From JBILVQ01 sp044370375 (GTDB lineage Bacteria; Bacteroidota; Bacteroidia; UBA4408), in assembly GCA_044370375.1 (NCBI GenBank), contig JBILVQ010000093.1, forward strand, positions 1 through 11,189: a stretch of 11,189 nucleotides of DNA, read 5' to 3'. The notes beneath the pieces were generated by a model. That model worked only from the letters and a program-made list of their open reading frames with translations. It was not told the origin of the DNA and did not search any database. The translations under genes and the position numbers were made by a program. This document shows positions 6,388-11,189 of this stretch, piece after piece; the first letter of the stretch is position 1; the number at the start of each line of letters is the position of its first letter.

Positions 6388-7007
6388 ACGCTAACCTTGC
6401 AACTTACCTAAATCAATGCATTGCCGAATTCAATGCAATTCCGGATGGCAGAAAAGAACTACTTAAAAAAATAAGCAACTACATTGCCACAAAAAAAAGC
6501 AAGCATGAGCTTGTTAACTTGGTGTACATCTGTACCCATAACTCGCGCAGGAGTCATTTCGGACAAATATGGGCAGCCACGGCAGCTGCCTATTACGGTA
6601 TGGATGGGGTGCTTACTTTTTCGGGCGGAACCGAAGCAACGGCCTTTCATCCCCATGCAATTAGTGCCCTGAAAAGAGTCGGTTTTCAGATCAATGCAAA
6701 GACAGAAGGAAACAATCCGCGTTACGAAGTATATTTTGATGAGGCCGAAAAGCCGATTCTTTGTTTTTCAAAAACCTATGACGACCCGCACAATCCGCAA
6801 AAGGACTTTGCAGCCATCATGACCTGTGGTGAGGCAGAGGAAAATTGCCCTTTTATTCCGGGTGTTGATTTGCGCATTGCCACTACCTATGTTGATCCAA
6901 AGGCTTTTGATGGTCAGCCGGAACAAGACGATCAATACGATGCGCGATGCCGGCAAATAGCGGTTGAATGCCTTTATGTTTTTTCGGAAATTGGGAAGAT
7001 GGGCTAA
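6384..7007 (+). CDS. arsC: Arsenate reductase, low-molecular-weight tyrosine phosphatase fold, three-cysteine type
   Basis: This 207-residue protein has the phosphatase loop C-x5-R-S at residues 50-57 (CTHNSRRS, nucleophile C50, R56). A second cysteine pair, C148 and C155 in MTCGEAEENCP, has the same seven-residue spacing as C82/C89 of Staphylococcus aureus ArsC, and a DP at 171-172 fits the general-acid aspartate. This trio supports arsenate reduction by a cysteine relay recycled by thioredoxin; plain tyrosine phosphatases lack the second pair. About 45 residues precede the first strand (LVYIC), an alpha-helical extension not found in the 131-residue classical enzyme but usual in Bacteroidota relatives, so family length is about normal for this group. 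It is cytoplasmic, last in the operon, and makes As(III) for the efflux proteins upstream. Databases may name it protein-tyrosine-phosphatase. Confidence 0.88.
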   Translation: MNANLATYLNQCIAEFNAIPDGRKELLKKISNYIATKKSKHELVNLVYICTHNSRRSHFGQIWAATAAAYYGMDGVLTFSGGTEATAFHPHAISALKRVGFQINAKTEGNNPRYEVYFDEAEKPILCFSKTYDDPHNPQKDFAAIMTCGEAEENCPFIPGVDLRIATTYVDPKAFDGQPEQDDQYDARCRQIAVECLYVFSEIGKMG

Positions 7008-7127
7008 ATATTTTTGCCTGCATCACGAATTAAACGGATTGCAGGGAGTTATTGCCTAAATCAGAATAGGCAGCATTCACCAAATGAAGAGCATTGGAAA
7101 TGTGTGCTGTAAGGGTGCATATAGGGC

Positions 7128-7162
7128 AAAAAAAAACGAAACTCCGCAGGGAATTTCGTTTT
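7128..7162 (-). terminator. Intrinsic terminator for tRNA-Ser, possibly bidirectional
   Basis: Arms AAAACGAAA (7133-7141) and TTTCGTTTT (7154-7162) pair over nine bases, with an inner TCC/GGA stem around a GCAG loop. Read on the minus strand the stem is followed by nine T bases (A run 7128-7136), a strong terminator 24 bases beyond the tRNA 3' end. On the plus strand only the TTTT of the stem follows, so it may end the ars operon more weakly. Confidence 0.8.
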
Positions 7163-7186
7163 GATTATCGCTTCAGCAATGTGGAG

Positions 7187-7271
7187 CGGAGAAAGAGGGA
7201 TTCGAACCCCCGGACCTGTTACAGTCAACAGTTTTCAAGACTGCCGCAATCGACCACTCTGCCATTTCTCC
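7187..7271 (-). tRNA. tRNA-Ser (anticodon UGA)
   Basis: On the minus strand the acceptor stem GGAGAAA pairs with TTTCTCC and is followed by discriminator G. The anticodon stem is GCAGT/ACTGT around the loop CTTGAAA, giving anticodon TGA, which reads UCA and related serine codons. A long variable arm, typical of class II tRNAs, precedes the T arm GGGGG-TTCGAAT-CCCTC. The 85-base length fits serine tRNAs. CCA is not encoded (GCTC follows the acceptor stem), so the tail must be added enzymatically. Confidence 0.97.
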
Positions 7272-7275
7272 GCTG

Positions 7276-7302
7276 CGAAAGTAATACTTTTTTCTTTTTC
7301 AA
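7276..7302 (-). promoter_or_regulatory. Promoter of tRNA-Ser
   Basis: Minus-strand TACTTTCG (7276-7283) is one base from TAnnTTTG, and a TTG lies 16 bases upstream (7300-7302). The -7 element ends four bases before the mature tRNA 5' end, so transcription would start at or near it. Confidence 0.45.
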
Positions 7303-7310
7303 AAAAGCAA

Positions 7311-7340
7311 TTGCCAAACAAATAAAAATGCTTAATTTAG
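7311..7340 (+). promoter_or_regulatory. Promoter of the GWxTD gene
   Basis: TTG at 7311-7313, then exactly 19 bases, then TAATTTAG at 7333-7340, one base from the Bacteroidota TAnnTTTG. The ATG follows 19 bases later. It is divergent from and interleaved with the tRNA promoter. Confidence 0.5.
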
Positions 7341-7359
7341 TAACCTGATATACAGGAAC

Positions 7360-8850
7360 ATGTTTCGTCACAAATTTTTCATACCGGCCCTTGTTACAGC
7401 CCTTTTCCTGCTTCTTTCACCCGGAATGCAGGCAAAAAAACTTACCGCCCTCTTCAATCATGCAGAATTTTTGAGCATCGAGAAGGGGCCCTACCTTGAA
7501 ACCTACCTCAATATTGTTGGGAACACTGCTGTTTTTAAACAACTTCCCAACGGCAAATACCAAGGCTCCATTGAAGTCAATATTTCCTTTGCCAAAGGCG
7601 ACAGTATCAAGGCCTTTAACAAATACAACCTCCTCAGTCCGGAAATTACCGATACCCTTGCCCGACCTAATTTCATTGATGTTCAGCGCTTCTCTGTGCC
7701 GGCGGGCGATTATATGCTCTCTCTTGAAATCAAAGACAACTTCAGCACCAATCCGCCATTCAAATATTCTGAAGCGGTTTCTGTTAGCCTTAGCAAAAGC
7801 ATCAGTGGAACCTCCCAAATTATGCTGGTAGATACCTACAAAAAGACCTTCGAAAAAAATACCCTCACCAAAGGCGATTACGACCTGGTGCCCATCGTAT
7901 CCAATTATTATCACGAAAAACTCAACGAAATTACCTTCTATGCCGAATTTTATAATATCGACAAACTCATCCCCAAAGGCGAAACCTTCCTTATCAATAT
8001 GTATGTGGAGGCCTTTGAAAATGGAATGAAAGTTCCCGGTTTCTTTCGCTTCCTCAAACAAAACAGCGCTTCGGCCATTCCCATTCTTGCCAGTTTTCCG
8101 CTTAAAGACTTGCCCTCAGGCAATTATAACCTCGTCATAGAAGCAAGAGATAAACAAAACAACCTGCTGCTCGATCAAAAATCCTTTTTTCAGAGAAAAA
8201 ATCCCGATCCTCAACTTAGCATCGAAGACCTGACACCGGTTGACCTGATGAATTCTTTTGTAGAAAAAATTACCAACCGCGATTCCCTTATCGATTACAT
8301 GTACTCTTTCCGCCCCATTTCTACCCAAACCGAAATTAATTTTTGCAAAAATGTTATCAAATCGGGCGATGAACTGGCCATGCGGAAATACTTCCTGCAA
8401 TTCTGGCAAAAACGCGATGCTGCCAATCCCGAAAAAAAATGGCTCGATTACAAAAAGGAAGTGGACTATGTAAACCAGGCCTTTAAAACCAATATCAAAA
8501 AAGGATATGCAACGGATCGCGGAAGGGTTTATTTGCAATACGGAAAACCGGATAATAGAATGGTTTTTGATCGCGAACCCAGTGTTTATCCTTATGAGAT
8601 ATGGCAGTTTTATAAATTGAGTGGTACCAACAATCCACAACGAAACAATAGAAGATTCATTTTCTATAACCCCGATTTGGTTACCAACGATTATTTCCTG
8701 CTGCATTCCGATGCCATTGGCGAAGTAAGGGAAGATCGCTGGCAAACGAAACTTCAAAAAAGAAACAATGCTGCCCCGGATTTTGATATCGAAAGAGGAA
8801 ATTCACATTACGGAAATAACCTTGACGATAGCATTAACATGAGTCGTTAA
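7360..8850 (+). CDS. GWxTD domain-containing protein
   Basis: This 496-residue protein has a signal peptide (residues 1-25, ending GMQA). Residues 26-290 are a beta-rich region with no motif I recognise. Residues 340-465 are the GWxTD domain: MRKYFLQFWQKRD, a basic KKGYATDRGRVYLQYGKPD stretch with the namesake motif at 382-386, YEIWQFY, and NRRFIFYNPD. The Trp of the motif is replaced by Tyr (GYATD), while the DRGRVYLQYGKPD part is intact. GWxTD proteins are widespread in Bacteroidota and related phyla; their molecular function is not established, and an envelope location follows from the signal peptide. The following glycosyltransferase starts six bases after the stop, so they form a two-gene operon. 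Long antisense frames over this gene are shadows. Confidence 0.9.
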   Translation: MFRHKFFIPALVTALFLLLSPGMQAKKLTALFNHAEFLSIEKGPYLETYLNIVGNTAVFKQLPNGKYQGSIEVNISFAKGDSIKAFNKYNLLSPEITDTLARPNFIDVQRFSVPAGDYMLSLEIKDNFSTNPPFKYSEAVSVSLSKSISGTSQIMLVDTYKKTFEKNTLTKGDYDLVPIVSNYYHEKLNEITFYAEFYNIDKLIPKGETFLINMYVEAFENGMKVPGFFRFLKQNSASAIPILASFPLKDLPSGNYNLVIEARDKQNNLLLDQKSFFQRKNPDPQLSIEDLTPVDLMNSFVEKITNRDSLIDYMYSFRPISTQTEINFCKNVIKSGDELAMRKYFLQFWQKRDAANPEKKWLDYKKEVDYVNQAFKTNIKKGYATDRGRVYLQYGKPDNRMVFDREPSVYPYEIWQFYKLSGTNNPQRNNRRFIFYNPDLVTNDYFLLHSDAIGEVREDRWQTKLQKRNNAAPDFDIERGNSHYGNNLDDSINMSR

Positions 8851-8856
8851 TCCCAC

Positions 8857-9906
8857 GTGTTGAAAGATCTGAAGGAAACTCCTGTATCCGTTGTTATTCT
8901 CAACTGGAACGGACTAGAACATTTACAAACCTTTTTGCCTTCGGTGATGGCCCACACACCGCAAAACTTGGCCTCCGTAGTATTGATTGATAATCATTCT
9001 ACCGATCAAAGTGTGGCTTGGGTAAAAAAAAACTACCCACAAATTTTAAACATTCAAAATCACCGCAACCATGGATTTGCCGGTGGTTATAACGAAGGCT
9101 TAAAACAAGTAAAAGATGGCATTTGGATTCTATTAAACTCCGATGTAGAAGTTACACCCAACTGGCTCCCGCCACTGCTATCAGTTTTTGATGACGAAAA
9201 AGTTGCAGCCGTTCAACCCAAAGTGCTTGCCTGGAAAGACAAACAAAAGTTCGAACATGCAGGTGCTTCAGGAGGTTTTATGGATAAATTAGGTTACCCT
9301 TTTTGTCGTGGCCGAATCCTCGATGCCGTTGAAAATGATGAACAACAGTACAACGAAATTACAGAGGTTTTTTGGGCCAGTGGCGCTTGTCTTGGTATCC
9401 GATCTAACTTGTTTCGCAAACTCAATGGCTTCGATGAAAGTTTCTTCGCACACATGGAAGAAATCGACCTATGTTGGCGCCTAAAAAACCGTGGGTATAA
9501 AATTGTGGTTAATCCTCAATCCACCGTTTATCATTTTGGTGGCGGAACCCTATCTGCCATTAGTCCGAAAAAAACCTTTCTCAATTTCAGAAACAACCTC
9601 TTCATGCTTACCAAAAATTTACCCATGAAATATTGGGTAAGAATTGTCCCAACACGTATGGTGTTAGACGGATTGGCGGGCTTCGTTTTTTTAATGCAGG
9701 GCAAACCAAAACATTGCTGGGCGGTGCTGCGCGCGCATTTCGCTTTCTATGGCCGTCTCCCCCATCTTTTCAGATACCGCGAAGGCATCGATCAGAATTT
9801 TTTTGCCCTTCATCTCAAAGGAGTTTATTTGGGCAGTGTCATCAAAGAATACTACCTAAACAAGGTAAGAACTTTCAAGGCTTTAAAAGACGAAAAGTGG
9901 AGTTAA
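8857..9906 (+). CDS. Family 2 glycosyltransferase, non-ATG start
   Basis: This 349-residue cytoplasmic or membrane-associated enzyme has a GT-A domain in residues 10-230: VSVVILNWNG at 10-19, VVLIDNHSTD at 41-50, GFAGGYNEG at 73-81, the NSD nucleotide/metal site at 94-96, ASGACLG at 174-180, and the acidic HMEEIDLCWR near 199-208. It resembles rhamnosyltransferase-like GT2 proteins of COG1216 that build surface polysaccharides from nucleotide sugars; donor and acceptor are unknown. The C-terminal 110 residues include a hydrophobic patch near 268-280. An in-frame stop at 8848-8850 and the absence of any ATG before the first strand force a GTG (8857) or TTG (8860) start. It is probably co-transcribed with the GWxTD gene. 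Confidence 0.9.
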   Translation: MLKDLKETPVSVVILNWNGLEHLQTFLPSVMAHTPQNLASVVLIDNHSTDQSVAWVKKNYPQILNIQNHRNHGFAGGYNEGLKQVKDGIWILLNSDVEVTPNWLPPLLSVFDDEKVAAVQPKVLAWKDKQKFEHAGASGGFMDKLGYPFCRGRILDAVENDEQQYNEITEVFWASGACLGIRSNLFRKLNGFDESFFAHMEEIDLCWRLKNRGYKIVVNPQSTVYHFGGGTLSAISPKKTFLNFRNNLFMLTKNLPMKYWVRIVPTRMVLDGLAGFVFLMQGKPKHCWAVLRAHFAFYGRLPHLFRYREGIDQNFFALHLKGVYLGSVIKEYYLNKVRTFKALKDEKWS

Positions 9907-9953
9907 AATTGGGTCCTGCTTCTTTTATACCTGTAGAAAATTGCTTGGCCAAC

Positions 9954-10149
9954 AAGATTTTTTTGGGGGTTCCCCATTGTGCATTTTCATCATTGTAGCT
10001 TTTGGCCGGCTATCGCTACAACGGGTCGCGCTTTCCCCTATTACCCATGCAAACCCACGCAGAACAAGGCTTTTGCATGGGGTAACCGGTTCAATCGCTA
10101 ACCCGAAATGCACCGGCTAGCGCATGATGCCATAAGATTTTTTTTGGGG
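9954..10149. other. Intergenic segment bounded by direct repeats and rich in inverted repeats
   Basis: The segment opens with AAGA-T7-G5 (9954-9969) and closes with AAGA-T8-G4 (10134-10149), near-identical direct repeats 180 bases apart. Inside lie a short GGGG-GTT-CCCC stem, a repeated CCGGCTA-x-CGC word (10006-10016 and 10113-10123), and a long hairpin at 10041-10085. No convincing reading frame is present. It looks like a small repetitive insertion, but its family is not recognised. Confidence 0.35.
10041..10085. repeat. Long imperfect hairpin
   Basis: TTACCCATGCAAA (10041-10053) pairs with TTTGCATGGGGTAA (10072-10085) with a single bulged G and an 18-base loop. No T tract follows on either strand, so it is not a simple terminator. 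Confidence 0.6.
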
Positions 10150-10182
10150 AATTAGTTTTATGGTAAACAAATTTCATGCATT

Positions 10183-10199
10183 TTAGTACATTGTACTAA
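10183..10199. repeat. Perfect dyad TTAGTAC-ATT-GTACTAA
   Basis: Seven-base perfect arms around three bases in an AT-rich gene-free stretch. It could be a protein-binding site or a remnant of a repeat; no nearby gene start is controlled by it. The rest of 10150-10266 shows nothing else that I can support. Confidence 0.35.
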
Positions 10200-10266
10200 T
10201 AACAATTAAAATCCTGTCCTTGCGAATGGAAGCGAAGGTGATTGCTTCGGATTAGAATTCGAATAG

Positions 10267-10655
10267 CCTTGGATTGAAAATCAAGGTTGATATAAGGGCC
10301 GTCCTTATGGGACTGCCAGTGATTGATGTTTGTTTAGATGTAAAAGTCATGAAAATATTTGCCTTGTAACCTTGGATTGAAATCCAAGGCTGAAAAATCG
10401 GCCGTCCCTATGGGACTGCCATTAAATGTTGTTTGGATTGATGCAAAAGTTTGGATAATTGGGAGGCGAAAAAATTTTGCCTTGTAACCTCGGATTAAAA
10501 TCCAAGGCTGAAAAATCGGCCGTCCCTACAGGACTGCCATTAAATGTTGTTTGGATTGATGCAAAAGTTTGGATAATTGGGAGGCGAAAAAATTTTGACT
10601 TGTAACCTTGGATTGAAATCCAAGGCTAAAAAATGGGCCGTCCCTACAGGACTGC
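10267..10655. repeat. Palindromic repeat array A (four units, 118-bp period)
   Basis: Each unit holds two hairpins: CCTTGGATTGAAATCCAAGG (nine-base arms) and, about 10 bases later, GGCCGTCCC-x-GGACTGCC. Units start at 10267, 10370, 10488 and 10606; the last three are exactly 118 bases apart. The 67-base spacers at 10421-10487 and 10539-10605 differ by one base. The first unit and its shorter spacer are degenerate (GAAAATCAAGG instead of GAAATCCAAGG). The paired-hairpin form resembles REP/BIME elements. Confidence 0.85.
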
Positions 10656-10731
10656 GAGGGACCAATGTGACATGGCTTTTATTTTTTTGAATGGCTGGCG
10701 CTTGAGATTAACGTTAGGTTAGGCGCAGCAG
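10656..10731. repeat. Closing tail of array A
   Basis: Starts GAGGGACCAATGTGACAT in place of the normal spacer and ends GCGCAGCAG. By eye about 63 of 76 positions match the tail of array B, without gaps. Confidence 0.7.
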
Positions 10732-10749
10732 AAGCACGACATTTATATC

Positions 10750-10811
10750 ACCCGTACCGGGTTGCATTCATCTTTGTTATTTTGGTTATGAAGATACCAC
10801 CCGTACCGGGT
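10750..10811. repeat. Pair of identical palindromes ACCCGTACCGGGT
   Basis: Exact copies at 10750-10762 and 10799-10811, each with five-base arms ACCCG/CGGGT around TAC. The 36 bases between them are AT-rich and unremarkable. Confidence 0.65.
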
Positions 10812-10840
10812 TAGGTAAAATGCAAAATTCAAAATCGTGA

Positions 10841-10890
10841 AGCTCTCTGTGAGCTCAGCATTTTTTTGCGCTGTGGGCTCTGTGGTTAAT
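10841..10890. repeat. CTCTGTG-word repeat with hairpin and T run
   Basis: AGCTC/GAGCT pair around TCTGT (10841-10855), followed by T7 at 10861-10867, then a run of related words (GCGCTGTGGGCTCTGTGG). The words resemble a CTCTGTGGTTAA-type intergenic repeat that I recall from several bacterial genomes. The hairpin plus T run is terminator-like but no gene reads into it. Confidence 0.4.
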
Positions 10891-10914
10891 AGGTGTGCTT
10901 AAAACGCCTTTTAA

Positions 10915-11082
10915 CCTTGGATTGAAATCCAAGGCTAAAATATCGGCCGTCCCTACAGGACTGCCATTAAATGTTCTTTGGATTGATGCAAAAGTTTGGA
11001 TAATTGGAAGGCGAAAAAATTTTGCCTTGTAACCTTGGATTGAAATCCAAGGCTAAAATATCGGCCGTCCCTATGGGACTGC
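10915..11082. repeat. Palindromic repeat array B (two units)
   Basis: Units start at 10915 and 11033, again 118 bases apart, with the same two hairpins as array A. The spacer 10966-11032 differs from the array A spacer at 10421-10487 by two bases. The second unit carries the TATGG version of the GTCCC hairpin, the first the TACAGG version. Confidence 0.85.
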
Positions 11083-11158
11083 GAGGGACCAATGTGACAT
11101 ATCTTTTAATTTTTTGGTTGGTTGGCGCTTAAAATCAACATTAGCTTTAGCGCAGCAG
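11083..11158. repeat. Closing tail of array B
   Basis: Same 76-base tail as at 10656-10731, in the same place relative to the last hairpin, with about 13 substitutions and no length change. Confidence 0.7.
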
Positions 11159-11167
11159 CAAAAAGCT

Positions 11168-11189
11168 GTCACCCTGAGCGGAGTCGAAG
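11168..11189. repeat. Left part of a CACCCTGAGCGGAGTCGAAG palindromic repeat, cut by the window edge
   Basis: The end GTCACCCTGAGCGGAGTCGA and following AG match the left side of the intergenic palindrome CACCCTGAGC...GTCGAAGGGTG that I recall as common in Bacteroidota and other phyla. The right arm would lie beyond the window. Confidence 0.5.

Noticed and set aside
7017..7072. Two hairpins (CCTGCA/TGCAGG and TGCCTA/TAGGCA) as ars operon terminators
   Set aside because: Arms are only six bases, loops are 17 and 8 bases, and no T tract follows either one.
7417..8757. Two long antisense frames of 214 and 213 codons across the GWxTD gene
   Set aside because: They are minus-strand shadows of a well-supported gene and show no recognisable domain; composition follows the sense codons.
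9965..9975. GGGG-GTT-CCCC as a terminator for the glycosyltransferase
   Set aside because: The T run comes before the stem, not after it, in the direction of transcription.
9925..10113. A 62-codon minus-strand frame after the glycosyltransferase
   Set aside because: It lies in hairpin-rich repetitive DNA, has no motif, and its sequence is explained by the inverted repeats.
10267..11082. CRISPR array, because short palindromic repeats recur at a fixed period
   Set aside because: The 67-base intervals are nearly identical to each other instead of unique, each unit has two separate hairpins, and no cas gene is present.

Overview
The window reads as a chromosomal segment of a Bacteroidota bacterium with moderately low GC. 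The support is: a large secreted protein with a signal peptide and beta-propeller-like repeats of the kind usually exported by type IX secretion, a GWxTD-domain protein, promoter elements close to the Bacteroidota TTG-N19-TAnnTTTG pattern, almost no purine-rich ribosome binding sites, and intergenic palindromic repeats ending in GTCCC/GGGAC stems. It looks like core chromosome with a resistance operon inserted in the gene order. No transposase, integrase, CRISPR array or phage gene is visible.

Layout. Positions 1-2004 (minus) hold the first 668 codons of a secreted repeat protein that runs off the left edge. Positions 2100-2720 (minus) encode a DUF523/TudS-like Fe-S desulfurase. A divergent intergenic region (2721-2911) carries a dyad that looks like an ArsR operator. 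Positions 2912-7007 (plus) are a compact seven-gene operon: ArsR repressor, small CxxC thioredoxin-fold protein, ArsP_1-type permease, rhodanese lipoprotein with a duplicated cysteine-rich tail, ArsF-type CxxC lipoprotein, ArsG/CcdA-type membrane protein, and a three-cysteine arsenate reductase of the low-molecular-weight phosphatase fold. A hairpin terminator at 7128-7162 separates it from a convergent tRNA-Ser(UGA) gene at 7187-7271. Positions 7360-8850 encode a GWxTD protein and 8857-9906 a family 2 glycosyltransferase with a forced non-ATG start. Positions 9907-11189 contain no credible gene; they hold a bounded hairpin-rich segment and two arrays of a 118-bp repeat with the same closing tail, then further palindromes and half of another repeat at the right edge.

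How the genes work together. The operon reads as an arsenic or organoarsenical redox and efflux module. ArsR senses the metalloid. The last gene reduces arsenate through a cysteine relay. Two different membrane proteins (ArsP_1 type and ArsG type) would handle efflux or electron transfer. Three thiol proteins (one cytoplasmic thioredoxin fold, two envelope lipoproteins) could carry electrons or sulfur, or trap As(III). The 4-bp ATGA overlaps between the rhodanese, ArsF and ArsG genes argue for coupled synthesis. The least explained parts are the cysteine-rich duplicated tail of the rhodanese and the repeat arrays on the right.
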